Source: JANWHZ01 sp035545555 (GTDB lineage: Bacteria; Patescibacteriota; Saccharimonadia; Saccharimonadales; UBA4665). From it: a stretch of DNA of 9,074 bases. This document shows, in pieces, positions 1 to 6,902 of this stretch. The translations under genes were made by a program, and so were the position numbers. The DNA is taken from NCBI GenBank assembly GCA_035545555.1, contig DASZYD010000009.1:1-9074 (forward strand), read 5' to 3'. Positions within the stretch are counted from its first letter, which is position 1; every line of letters begins with the position of its first letter. The notes beneath the pieces were generated by a model that saw nothing but the letters and a program-made list of their open reading frames with translations, did no database searches and was not told where the DNA came from.

Positions 1-378
1 CTCTGCCCGCACTGCATCCTTCAGCGCCAACCGGCTGAACCCGCTCTCGGTCACCCGCAACTGCGTGCCGCCATCTACCTCCGTCAAGCGAAAGGTCACC
101 AGTGTTTGGCCATCTATCTCAGCCGTTTCCTTGTCTGGGGAGACCCAGAGAAAAGCAAACTCGTGCGGTTCGTCTACGGTTACTATCTCAAGTGGCGCCC
201 CGTTCCGTCCATATACTCCCAGATCCTTCCAGGTGAGCTTTCCTTTACTGCCGACCCGTGGCTCGTATGTGGCTGTATCTGAAAACCATTTGCTCATATG
301 CTCTGGCCGGGTAACGACCTGCCACACGTTCTGTATAGGTGCGTTGATAATGATCTCTTGCTCGATGCTATCATTCAT
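1..378 (-). CDS. SRPBCC / AHSA1-domain protein (3' end outside window)
   Basis: Reading leftward from ATG at 378, an open frame runs 126 codons to the window edge with no stop. The opening (MNDSIEQEIIINAP, then VWQVVTRPEHMSKWFSD) is the classic start of the SRPBCC/START-like fold of the AHSA1 (Aha1 C-terminal-like) family: a first strand, then VW..VT.PEHMS.WF. The later part (PHEFAFLWVSPD, then a TLVTFRLTEVDGGTQLRVTESGF-type strand pair) also fits. Family members are about 140-160 residues, so roughly 20-40 are missing. They bind small hydrophobic ligands and the precise role here is unknown. The start is supported by AAAGGAG eight bases upstream. Such genes often sit beside an ArsR-type regulator, which could lie just outside the window. 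The gene diverges from the MFS exporter across a shared regulatory region. The fold call is confident, the function is not. Confidence 0.88.
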   Translation of the reverse strand, partial: MNDSIEQEIIINAPIQNVWQVVTRPEHMSKWFSDTATYEPRVGSKGKLTWKDLGVYGRNGAPLEIVTVDEPHEFAFLWVSPDKETAEIDGQTLVTFRLTEVDGGTQLRVTESGFSRLALKDAVRAE

Positions 379-393
379 GCTTACTACTCCTTT

Positions 394-445
394 GTGCAAC
401 CCATTATTGCATATATTCTTCACAGTGTGCAATGATTAGTTGCAT
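394..445. promoter_or_regulatory. Twin dyad operators GTGCAA-N7-TTGCAT
   Basis: Two copies of the same 19-bp imperfect dyad lie at 394-412 and 427-445. Both read GTGCAA, seven unrelated bases, TTGCAT. Inside each, TGCAA/TTGCA are perfect inverted arms. The centres are 33 bp apart, about three helical turns, so two repressor dimers would sit on the same DNA face. They lie between divergent genes and overlap the likely leftward promoter. The shape suits an ArsR-, MarR- or TetR-type dimer. No regulator gene is in the window, so the binder is inferred. Confidence 0.6.
403..432 (-). promoter_or_regulatory. Possible promoter for the SRPBCC gene
   Basis: On the minus strand TTGCAC (427-432) and AATAAT (403-408) are separated by 18 bp and would start a transcript about 17 bases before the AAAGGAG ribosome site. 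The match is only moderate, and an alternative -10 (TATATG) overlaps it. Both elements lie within the twin dyads, which would make binding there repressive. Confidence 0.35.
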
Positions 446-471
446 AACCATGCTCATTCGTGTGTCACATA

Positions 472-488
472 TGCTATACTAAGTATAG
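472..488 (+). promoter_or_regulatory. Extended -10 of the MFS gene within a 15-bp palindrome
   Basis: TGC followed by TATACT (475-480) gives an extended -10, with no good -35 at normal spacing. The -10 is the left arm of a perfect palindrome, CTATACT-A-AGTATAG (474-488), so the opposite strand carries the same TATACT. The 11-mer GCTATACTAAG recurs at 9055-9065 ahead of the next gene after yebC, which supports it as a promoter word of this genome. Confidence 0.6.
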
Positions 489-492
489 GTAG

Positions 493-513
493 ACTGCCGC
501 CAGGCGCGGCAGT
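493..513 (+). other. 5'-UTR hairpin ahead of the MFS gene
   Basis: ACTGCCGC and GCGGCAGT form a perfect 8-bp stem around the loop CAGGC. With transcription starting near 487, the hairpin would begin within a few bases of the mRNA 5' end and stop 12 bases before the AAGGAGA ribosome site. It may protect the mRNA end or affect early elongation. It has no U tract, so it is not an intrinsic terminator. Confidence 0.55.
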
Positions 514-540
514 TCATGACAAAAAGGAGATATGTAAGCT

Positions 541-2187
541 ATGGACCAGGAAAGCGCTCCGGCGCCGTTTGTAAAGAAATGGGCGCCGCTGTTCGTGATG
601 GGGCTGGCGGTGATTATTATCGTGCTCGACACGACGCTGCTGAATGTGTCGCTCGGTACCATTGTCCGCAACTTGCATACCGATATCCAAAGCCTGCAGT
701 GGGTCATCACTGCTTATGCGCTGACGCTGGCGGCGCTGACCATCACCGGCGGCCGCTTCGGCGACCTGTTCGGACGTAAGCGGATGTTTATGGCGGGCGC
801 GGCGATCTTTGCTATTGGGTCGTTCATTGCATCGATCAGCCAGAACGTCGGCATGCTTATTATTGGTGAAGCAGTTATTGAAGGCATTGGTGCGGCACTC
901 ATGATGCCGGCGACAGCTTCGCTATTGGTGACCGCATACCGCGGCCGGGACCGCGCCCTGGCACTGGGCATCTGGGGCGGTATGGCTGCCGCCGGGTCGG
1001 CGATCGGGCCGGTAGTGGGCGGGTTTCTGACCAGCCACTATAGCTGGCGGTGGGGGTTCCGGATCAATGTATTTGTGGCCGCCTTACTCTTGATCGGCTC
1101 GGTGCTGATCACGGAGGCGCGCGATACAGAAGAGCGGCCGAGCATCGACTGGCTTGGCGTGGCACTGTCAGCGACCGGTCTCACCAGCTTGGTATTTGCT
1201 ATTATCGAGAGTTCGACCTATGGGTGGTGGCGCGCGCTGCAGGTCTTCCATGTCGGCGGTTGGCGCCTATCTCTCGGTGGTTTCTCGGTCGTGCCCGCCG
1301 CCTTGTTGCTGGGCACGCTCCTGCTGCTGGGATTTTTCTTCTGGGAGCAATATCTGACGGCACGCCGCCGGACGCCGCTGGTGTCTATGAAACTGTTTGC
1401 CAACAAGCAGTTTACGAGTGGCGCGATGCTCATGGCGGTTATGGCCATCGGCCAGGTCGGATTGATATTCGGCCTGCCCGTCTTCCTGCAGGGAGTGAGG
1501 GGAATGGACGCCTTGCATACCGGCTATGCGCTGTTGCCCATGTCGGTCGGGCTGTTCATCATGGCGCCGCTTGGCGGCTACCTTGCCAAACACTTCCGGC
1601 CGAAATATATCGTGCAAGTGGGCCTGTTCGTGAATATTGCGGCGCTGTTGGTGCTACGTCAGGTGTTGTCGGTGACGGCCGGCGATACAGTGTTACTTGC
1701 GCCGCTGCTCGTCTACGGCATGGGCATCGGTCTGATGATGTCGCAGCTGAGCAATATTACCTTATCCGCGGTGTCACCGCAGGAATCCGGCGAGGCATCG
1801 GGCGTGAACAACACGCTGCGGCAGGTCGGTCAGTCGCTGGGTACGGCGCTGATCGGTACTATTTTGATCGCCTCAATCACCAACGGCATGGTCGACCGCG
1901 TGGCAAACAGCCCGGCCATTGCCGACGCAAACCGTACTGCACTCACACAGACGGTACGCGCCCAATCATCGAACATCGAATTCGGCATCCCGATCACCGG
2001 TGAGCACCTGTCTCCTGAAGAAGCGGCAGAGCTGAAAACTATCGCTGATGAGAGCACTGTTGAAGCCAATAAAGAAGCGTTGCTGTATACGGCCATCTTT
2101 ACCGCCCTTGCTTTCTTAGTGGCAGCGCAACTGCCAAGCGTCCAGCTGCATCGGCTCGAAAAGAGCGAATCGCTCGCCGTTCACTAA
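541..2187 (+). CDS. DHA2-family (EmrB/QacA-like) MFS drug exporter, 14 TM
   Basis: This 548-residue protein is a proton-driven exporter of the 14-helix DHA2 family in the cytoplasmic membrane. Visible motifs are LDTTLLNVSL at residues 29-38 in helix 1 (motif D1, with the membrane-embedded acidic D30), GGRFGDLFGRKR at 70-81 (motif A, loop 2-3), GGMAAAGSAIGPVVGGFL in helix 5 (motif C, the antiporter signature), WRWGFRIN at 169-176, and a late LRQVGQSLG segment near residues 425-435. A hydrophilic stretch of about 55 residues before the last helix is the usual large loop between helices 13 and 14. The start has AAGGAGA about 10 bases upstream, while an ATG at 532 is followed at once by a stop. 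The gene appears monocistronic and diverges from the SRPBCC gene, sharing its operators, so induction by a small molecule is plausible. The substrate cannot be read from the sequence. Confidence 0.93.
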   Translation: MDQESAPAPFVKKWAPLFVMGLAVIIIVLDTTLLNVSLGTIVRNLHTDIQSLQWVITAYALTLAALTITGGRFGDLFGRKRMFMAGAAIFAIGSFIASISQNVGMLIIGEAVIEGIGAALMMPATASLLVTAYRGRDRALALGIWGGMAAAGSAIGPVVGGFLTSHYSWRWGFRINVFVAALLLIGSVLITEARDTEERPSIDWLGVALSATGLTSLVFAIIESSTYGWWRALQVFHVGGWRLSLGGFSVVPAALLLGTLLLLGFFFWEQYLTARRRTPLVSMKLFANKQFTSGAMLMAVMAIGQVGLIFGLPVFLQGVRGMDALHTGYALLPMSVGLFIMAPLGGYLAKHFRPKYIVQVGLFVNIAALLVLRQVLSVTAGDTVLLAPLLVYGMGIGLMMSQLSNITLSAVSPQESGEASGVNNTLRQVGQSLGTALIGTILIASITNGMVDRVANSPAIADANRTALTQTVRAQSSNIEFGIPITGEHLSPEEAAELKTIADESTVEANKEALLYTAIFTALAFLVAAQLPSVQLHRLEKSESLAVH

Positions 2188-2240
2188 GTAGCACCTGCAG
2201 CGGCTGATTGTCGCTATTTGAGTGACTTCTAGGCGCCCTG

Positions 2241-2265
2241 GCGGAGGTCCATAAAGGCCTCACGC
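2241..2265 (+). other. Bulged hairpin downstream of the MFS gene
   Basis: GCG-GAGG-T-CC, loop ATAAA, GG-CCTC-A-CGC folds into nine pairs with two single-base bulges, about 54 bases after the MFS stop. No T-rich tract follows on either side. It could slow or end MFS transcription or be a processing site, but it is not a textbook terminator. The rest of 2188-2370 shows no gene or convincing promoter; TTTACA at 2331 is the best -35-like hexamer but lacks a matched -10. Confidence 0.3.
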
Positions 2266-2369
2266 TGGCGGGGTGAAGTATTCTCTCATGTGCCTTAGCT
2301 CTGCTCGTAGCACATCGGTAAACCGCGAACTTTACAGCAGGATGGTGCGTCCCTGCATACACTACAACT

Positions 2370-2387
2370 GTTGGCAATAACGCCAAC
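2370..2387 (+). other. Inverted repeat in the leader of the KGG gene
   Basis: GTTGGC, loop AATAAC, GCCAAC is a perfect 6-bp stem that ends about ten bases before the AAGGAGGAG ribosome site. It could be an RNA hairpin in the leader or a DNA operator. The promoter is unclear here, so the two cannot be told apart. Confidence 0.4.
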
Positions 2388-2410
2388 CTGCGTAAAGGAA
2401 GGAGGAGCAT

Positions 2411-2626
2411 ATGGCAGATGGGACAAACAGGCGCGGTTTTGCCAGTATGGATCCGGACGAGCAGCATGAAATCGCACAGAAAGGCGGGCAGAGCAGCCCG
2501 GGTAAGTTTGGCAGCCCCCAAGGCGCCAACCCCCATGAGGCAGGCCGGGAAGGTGCCCGGCGGCAACCCCGCGAGGCAAAAGTTGCCGGGGGCCGTAACA
2601 GTCATCGCGGTGAACAGGCCGCGTAG
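2411..2626 (+). CDS. Small KGG-motif (stress-induced acidophilic repeat) protein
   Basis: This 71-residue, very hydrophilic, Gly/Arg/Glu-rich protein opens with RGFASMDPDEQHEIAQKGG at residues 8-26, the near-consensus unit of the stress-induced bacterial acidophilic repeat (KGG) family, which includes GsiB, YciG and fungal con-10. A second, degraded unit follows (EAGREGARRQ at 43-52, then AKVAGGRNS). Family members are intrinsically disordered, hydrophilin-like and induced by desiccation, heat or starvation. No enzymatic role is known. The start is supported by the strong AAGGAAGGAGGAG just upstream. A 5' hairpin and a terminator hairpin flank it, so it forms its own short transcription unit. 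The second unit has drifted and replaces the usual EAG+KGG with EAG+EGA. Family membership is secure; function in this cell is inferred. Confidence 0.85.
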   Translation: MADGTNRRGFASMDPDEQHEIAQKGGQSSPGKFGSPQGANPHEAGREGARRQPREAKVAGGRNSHRGEQAA

Positions 2627-2632
2627 TCACTC

Positions 2633-2658
2633 CCAGAGGAGCCCTCCGGCTCCTCTGG
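2633..2658. terminator. Bidirectional terminator hairpin between convergent genes
   Basis: CCAGAGGAGCC and GGCTCCTCTGG form a perfect 11-bp stem around a CTCC loop. It lies 7 bases after the KGG stop and 2 bases beyond the stop of the convergent lamin-tail gene. Neither side has a real U tract, so this would be a weak-tail or L-shaped terminator. Position and stem strength are the evidence. Confidence 0.7.
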
Positions 2659-2660
2659 TG

Positions 2661-4718
2661 TTATGAACGAAGGTGGAGGCGACGCAGCAAGGTATCTTTT
2701 ATGCGTAGCGTCCAGGCCCGTCCGCGGGAGAACAGCATGACAAGCTCTTGCCGCCACTCGTAGAACGCATAGCCGGTGGCAGCCGCGGCGATACCGATTA
2801 CCACAATCCAGGGCAGCAGCGAGCTTCGGGCGATTACAGTGGGTATATCACGGACCGTTGCCGGCGCGGCGGCGTCTTTCCGGCAGCGATTTGTATCCGG
2901 GTTGCGGCTTTGGCCGGCCGGGCATGGTTGCAGGGTTGTACTCGCCGCCAGTACTGACTTGCAGCGGTTGGTGCTTGGGTTCCGTTCCTGCCCAGCCGGA
3001 CACGGCTGTATCGTATTACTGGCGGTACCGACGCTGCGGCAGCGGTTGGTCGCCGGATTACGCTCTTGGCCCGGCGCGCATGGCTTGAGCAATGCGGCCG
3101 CGGCCGCGCCGTCGTTTGCCGGCGAAACCGGCGAAAATATATTCGGCCCGGCCGGTGCTGGCGTTGTTGTCCAGCGCCACATGGTGCCGTCGTATGCCCA
3201 TGCCCACCCGATCTTGCCGCTGGCGTCGGCGTACGCCACAACCGGTTCGTAGACAGTTACCCCGTAGGCGTCTTCGAGCCAAACATAGCCGCCGCTGTCG
3301 GTTAGGCTGAGGGGCGTTCCATCGTCTTTGGTGCCGACCAAGCGATACGACCCGGCCGCAAGCGCCCCGTGTAACGCAAAGGTATTTGAGCCACTGCTTT
3401 TGAGCCCGCCGGTATTGGTCCGCAGGCGATAGAGCGACAGATCGATTGAGCCAGGGCCGGCGTTATACAGCTTTACATAGTCGTTGCAGGTGGCTGCCCT
3501 ATCAACGGGTGAACAATCCGGTGTATGGGGTAATATCTCAACGATTGTCAGGCCGGCCGGACCGCTTGGCGGCAGATACAGGCCATTACCGTACAAGTCG
3601 GCGGAGCCGCTTTGTAAGGTGAAGTCACTGTCGTTCCCGGTGACGGTATATTTACCACTGCCGGACTGCGCCCGTTGCCACCACTGGCCGCCGGACGCCG
3701 CCGGTAAGCCGGTGATCGGCTCATTGATTCCGACGGCCGCAGCGTCTGCCGGTATCAGCCGCACGTCTTCGGCGGGAAGCGCGGCGAGCTGTTGCAGGGT
3801 GCCGTTGTCGATAGTGAAGATGATATCGGCGCCGCCGACCGTATGGTTACCTATAACGGCATAGCCAGCGGGCAGCAGCCACCGATCGAGTGTGGTGAGC
3901 GTAATGGACATCTCATCGGTCGTACTGTGCGCATCCAGCTCGAGGCGCCAGCCGCGCAGATCGGCAATGGCACCGGTGTTGTTGTATAGCTGTATAAACA
4001 CCGGGGCGTTATCGCTGAACCGCAATGCGGTAATGATGACGCCGGGTACCGCCGCCGCTGGCGCAGGTGGCGGGCTGACGGTGTCAACCGGCGCTGCCGG
4101 TGTGTAGGCACCGCCGGCAGGGGTCGGCGGGAACGCCGGGGCATTGAACGCCTGGGTGCTATACAATGGGCTGCCCGGCAATATCCGGCTGATGGAGTAG
4201 CCATACGGTACGCTGGCGGTGGATGGCCAGGCGGTGAATTGGGCACCGGTGCCGCTCCCCCAGCCCACCGCATCGACGATAGCGCCGCTGGCATCAAGTA
4301 GTGCAACGTACCCGGCGGTGGCCGCAAGTTTCCCGCTGTCGGTTGCTGACCCAAACGTGAGATCAGCGTCTCCAGCCCAGCCGGCATGCGCGACCAGCAC
4401 GAAGCCGCCGCCCGCAATCGTGCCGTCCAGTGTGGCGAGCGGCGTAGTCGTCGCCCCGGTCGAGGATACGTAGGCAACCGTCCAGCCACGCACATCGAGC
4501 GAGTCTGCTGCCAGATTCGTGAGCTCGACGAACTCTGCTGCCGGCAGTTGATTGGCGCCCGGGCATGCCGCAGTACCGACATCGACCGAGCAGCCGCCGG
4601 TCTGTACCTCACTAATAACGAGCCGACTCGAGGTAGCCGGTGTGTCGGCTGCCGCGGCGCGCAGCAGCAATATGGGGCAGAGGGTGATGGCGGCGAGTAT
4701 ATAGGTGAGTCGTTTCAT
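2661..4718 (-). CDS. Secreted lamin-tail-domain surface protein with Cys-pair repeats and C-terminal membrane anchor
   Basis: Of 685 residues, the first 24 form a signal peptide (MKR, a hydrophobic core, cleavage after AAAA before D25). Three lamin-tail (LTD) folds follow, at about 32-150, 226-340 and 389-500. LTD1 and LTD2 show the usual VE/IQL.N....LRGW core; LTD3 is more divergent. LTD1 and LTD3 each carry a C-x8-C insert (C43/C52, C402/C411), probably disulfide loops. Pro/Ala/Gly-rich linkers separate the domains. Residues 545-614 hold three 26-residue repeats of the form PCxxGQxRNPxTNRC(R/K), each with two Cys (547/560, 573/586, 599/612). A single helix (about 634-652) and a basic tail end the protein, so the bulk lies outside the cell. 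LTD domains in bacteria are extracellular beta folds, sometimes tied to nucleases or adhesion. No catalytic domain is visible. A surface or host-contact role is inference. The gene has its own promoter. Confidence 0.85.
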   Translation of the reverse strand: MKRLTYILAAITLCPILLLRAAAADTPATSSRLVISEVQTGGCSVDVGTAACPGANQLPAAEFVELTNLAADSLDVRGWTVAYVSSTGATTTPLATLDGTIAGGGFVLVAHAGWAGDADLTFGSATDSGKLAATAGYVALLDASGAIVDAVGWGSGTGAQFTAWPSTASVPYGYSISRILPGSPLYSTQAFNAPAFPPTPAGGAYTPAAPVDTVSPPPAPAAAVPGVIITALRFSDNAPVFIQLYNNTGAIADLRGWRLELDAHSTTDEMSITLTTLDRWLLPAGYAVIGNHTVGGADIIFTIDNGTLQQLAALPAEDVRLIPADAAAVGINEPITGLPAASGGQWWQRAQSGSGKYTVTGNDSDFTLQSGSADLYGNGLYLPPSGPAGLTIVEILPHTPDCSPVDRAATCNDYVKLYNAGPGSIDLSLYRLRTNTGGLKSSGSNTFALHGALAAGSYRLVGTKDDGTPLSLTDSGGYVWLEDAYGVTVYEPVVAYADASGKIGWAWAYDGTMWRWTTTPAPAGPNIFSPVSPANDGAAAAALLKPCAPGQERNPATNRCRSVGTASNTIQPCPAGQERNPSTNRCKSVLAASTTLQPCPAGQSRNPDTNRCRKDAAAPATVRDIPTVIARSSLLPWIVVIGIAAAATGYAFYEWRQELVMLFSRGRAWTLRIKDTLLRRLHLRS
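2877..3086 (-). repeat. Three tandem 26-codon Cys-pair repeats in the lamin-tail gene
   Basis: Codons 545-614 encode three copies of PCxxGQxRNPxTNRC followed by R or K and a short Ser/Thr/Ala linker. The second and third begin QPCPAGQ, the first KPCAPGQ. The period is 26 residues (78 bases). The linkers differ, so the copies have diverged beyond simple slippage. They sit just outside the membrane helix like a disulfide-stapled stalk. Confidence 0.85.
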
Positions 4719-4747
4719 GCCTTCAGCTACCTCTCAGCTTTAGGCGC

Positions 4748-4776
4748 ACTGTACGAAGCGTGCCGGAAATTGTCAA
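4748..4776 (-). promoter_or_regulatory. Promoter of the lamin-tail gene
   Basis: On the minus strand a perfect TTGACA (4771-4776), a 17-bp spacer and TACAGT (4748-4753) form a vegetative sigma-70-type promoter. Transcription would start near 4741, giving a leader of about 22 bases with GAGAGG (4730-4735) as ribosome site. The gene can therefore be expressed apart from the comEC operon upstream. Confidence 0.75.
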
Positions 4777-4833
4777 GCATAAGCAATTGTGTCGGGGCAA
4801 TCTTACGTTGCTGCCGCCAGCAGCTCTATCAGA

Positions 4834-6336
4834 TTATTCGGCCGGCTGTTCGTCGCGAAAATTGTAGTGAGTTTTACGCCATAAAACATACAGCAGCACA
4901 AGCAGAATGGTATAGGCGATGATCACGGCACCAGTCGGAAACGAGATCGCCGCCGCTGCGCCCGGCAAGCCGGCAATGAAACCAACGACGCTTGTCATGT
5001 AATGCAACAACACCAGCGCCGGCCAGCCGACCCAGTGCGCCGCCGCGGCCGGCAGTGTGATGCCCGCTACCCCTCCTGCAAAAATGAGCACCATGGTAAA
5101 AGGAATGAGCGGCAGTACCAATACATTGGCCAATAGCGCATAGGGCGAATATTGGCCGAAGGCAGAGAGCATGATGGGCAGCGTCGCCGCCTGAGCGGCA
5201 AGGGTGCTGATGACTATGTCGCGCATCATACCCACCGGCCGGCGGCCCCAAACCGTCCGCTGCACGAGTGGCGCCAGCACAATAACGCCGGCGAAGGCGG
5301 CGAACGATAGTGCCCAGCCAAGGTCACCCCACGCATACGCCGGGTCGATGAGCACGGTGATAGCCGCGGCCAGCGGCAGTAAGACCAAAGGGTGCACGGT
5401 GCGGCCGTAGTACCAGGCGGCAAGGCTTAGGCCGGTGACCAGCCCGGCGCGCACCATCGACGGGCTGAAGCCGGCAATCAGTATGAAGCTGCCGGCCAGC
5501 GCCGCCGCGGCCAAGGTGGCGATATATTTTGAGATGTTCAGGAACCGCCGCCGCGCAAAGGCGACCAAAATGGTCAGATTGTAGCCGCTGGCGACGACGG
5601 CATGCGTCAAGCCTACTGTCTTGAGCGCATCCTCGAGCGGTTGCGGCAGAGCACTGTTCTGGCCGAGCAGATACCCCGCACCCAGGCTGGCCTGCGGCTC
5701 GGGAATAGCCCGGCGGACACCACCGCTGAACCAATCCCGCAGGCGTACGCCAAGGTCGCCCGGCAGGGGGTGTGTTATATGCTCGACACCGGCATATGGC
5801 AGGCTGGCCGCAAAGCTCCCAAAGCCGTGATCGAGCGACCCGCGGAGCGTTATACTGTCACCACGCCGTACTGACACCGTCGATAGGGTGCTCGCCCAGA
5901 TGGTGCCGGGCCAGTCACGTTTGTTAGCGGTGACATGCGTAAGCGTCAACCGCACGTCGCCGCCGGCGCCACGGGTAGCATCTTCGCTAACCGTACCTGT
6001 AAGCGTGACGGTGTGCCCGAACCAGGGGGTATAGGTGATGATGCGCGCCTGCTGTTCGCCGGCACCCCGCCACAAACCAAGCAGCAGGCCGGCACCCACT
6101 ACGAGCGGCACCGCTGCAGCCGTCCGCTTGGCGCCGGCGATTGTGAGCAGTATCGCCGCCGCCAGCAGCCAGGGCATCGCGGCGAAGAGAAGCAATGGCT
6201 CACCGGCCCAGCCGGCCAGGGCTACTCCTGCTACCACGCCACCGGCAGCCCAGGCAATCAGCCACGAGCTATGCACGGTCCGCCGGTACCACCTTGCCAT
6301 GGCGCGCAGTATGGCACCGCTGCTGCGGATAAACAA
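4834..6336 (-). CDS. comEC: ComEC/Rec2-family DNA uptake channel, membrane core only
   Basis: ComEC moves single-stranded DNA across the cytoplasmic membrane during natural transformation. The frame has N-terminal helices (about residues 27-90), a soluble beta-rich DUF4131/OB-type region (about 95-190, including HTVTLTGTVSEDATRG), then the Competence domain (about 210-490) opening with GAGYLLGQNSALP and GLTHAVVASGYNLTI. The family's SGLHV signature appears here as SGYNL, with Asn in place of His. The protein ends soon after the last helix, so the metallo-beta-lactamase-like domain of full-length ComEC (total about 750 residues) is absent and is not encoded downstream. The start is uncertain: TTG at 6336 has GGAG ten bases upstream, while ATG at 6300 (MARWYRR) lacks a ribosome site but resembles usual family starts. 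The gene follows the YbaK-like gene by 21 bases, as the last member of a three-gene operon. Confidence 0.9.
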   Translation of the reverse strand: MFIRSSGAILRAMARWYRRTVHSSWLIAWAAGGVVAGVALAGWAGEPLLLFAAMPWLLAAAILLTIAGAKRTAAAVPLVVGAGLLLGLWRGAGEQQARIITYTPWFGHTVTLTGTVSEDATRGAGGDVRLTLTHVTANKRDWPGTIWASTLSTVSVRRGDSITLRGSLDHGFGSFAASLPYAGVEHITHPLPGDLGVRLRDWFSGGVRRAIPEPQASLGAGYLLGQNSALPQPLEDALKTVGLTHAVVASGYNLTILVAFARRRFLNISKYIATLAAAALAGSFILIAGFSPSMVRAGLVTGLSLAAWYYGRTVHPLVLLPLAAAITVLIDPAYAWGDLGWALSFAAFAGVIVLAPLVQRTVWGRRPVGMMRDIVISTLAAQAATLPIMLSAFGQYSPYALLANVLVLPLIPFTMVLIFAGGVAGITLPAAAAHWVGWPALVLLHYMTSVVGFIAGLPGAAAAISFPTGAVIIAYTILLVLLYVLWRKTHYNFRDEQPAE

Positions 6337-6357
6337 AACCGTCTTGCTCCAGTAGGG

Positions 6358-6897
6358 CTACGCCGGCAGGAGCGAGCAGTCTACGACGCCGTCGTGCGGC
6401 ACGAGATCGATAAGCGCCGCGCTTGGCATGATGATTGAGCGCTCAAAGTCCGCAGCGTTAAAGCCGACCTTTTCATGTGTCTGGAGAGCTGCATCGATAA
6501 ATGTATACTGGATATCCGGAAAGACGGGTCGTCCGACCGGCGGCATCTTGCCGGGCTGGATTCCACGGGCGATATGCGCCATCTCTTCGGGCGAGGCGAA
6601 CCGGAAGCCGCGCAGCCCCGGTACCTGCGCTTTGAGCTGCGCCTTCAATGCCTTGGAGTCGAGCCGGTTGAAGCCAGGCATGATAATCACTGCATAGACA
6701 CCGGTGCGGTCTTTGATGTCCAGCTTCACCAGCAATGCTTTCGCGCCGGTGACCTTCTCGCCCGAGGCCTCAAACCGGGCCTGCATACTCTCTTCGCTGG
6801 TCTTGCTGGGCCGGTGCGTGTACAGTGTGGCACCGTTTCCGTCGTGCACAAAGAACGCCACAATATCATCGTGCACGGTTTTGTTATCTTGGTTCAT
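6358..6897 (-). CDS. YbaK/ProX-type aminoacyl-tRNA deacylase-like protein
   Basis: This 179-residue cytoplasmic protein has the YbaK/aminoacyl-tRNA-synthetase-associated fold. The marks are GAKALLVKL (residues 51-59, with K54 at the place of the conserved catalytic-site Lys), FRFASPEEM (98-106), the loop GIQPGKMPPVG (112-122), then FIDAAL and VGFNAADFERSIIM (144-157). Known members hydrolyse wrongly charged tRNAs, such as Cys-tRNA(Pro) or Ala-tRNA(Pro). Which substrate is edited here cannot be read. An N-terminal segment of about 45 residues before the core is longer than in minimal YbaK. The start lies 5 bases after the stop of the upstream Cys-rich gene, with AGG partly in that stop region, so translational coupling is likely. 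Family call good, substrate unknown. Confidence 0.85.
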   Translation of the reverse strand: MNQDNKTVHDDIVAFFVHDGNGATLYTHRPSKTSEESMQARFEASGEKVTGAKALLVKLDIKDRTGVYAVIIMPGFNRLDSKALKAQLKAQVPGLRGFRFASPEEMAHIARGIQPGKMPPVGRPVFPDIQYTFIDAALQTHEKVGFNAADFERSIIMPSAALIDLVPHDGVVDCSLLPA

Positions 6898-6902
6898 AAA
6901 GC

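Noticed and set aside
65..439. Plus-strand open frame antisense to the SRPBCC gene
   Set aside because: The minus strand encodes a convincing AHSA1-type sequence with a good ribosome site, and the plus frame runs into the regulatory gap.
1050..2003. Long plus-strand open frame (317 codons) inside the exporter gene
   Set aside because: It is a shifted-frame shadow of the MFS gene. Its translation is Arg/Gly/Ala-rich without a recognisable fold, while the main frame has clear MFS motifs.
2099..2605. Minus-strand open frame (168 codons) across the MFS end and KGG gene
   Set aside because: It lies antisense to two genes with good family matches and has no ribosome site or recognisable domain.
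2877..3086. CRISPR-like or non-coding tandem repeat
   Set aside because: The 78-base period is in frame, codes for a conserved Cys-pair motif with diverged linkers, and lies inside a gene.
3851..4612. 253-codon frame on the same strand as the lamin-tail gene, shifted
   Set aside because: Its product is Arg/Pro/Ser-rich, as expected from a shifted frame in GC-rich DNA, and it lies fully within a gene with a signal peptide and LTD folds.
4810..4824. GCTGC/GCAGC hairpin after comEC as operon terminator
   Set aside because: The stem is only 5 bp and there is no U tract, so it cannot be told from chance.
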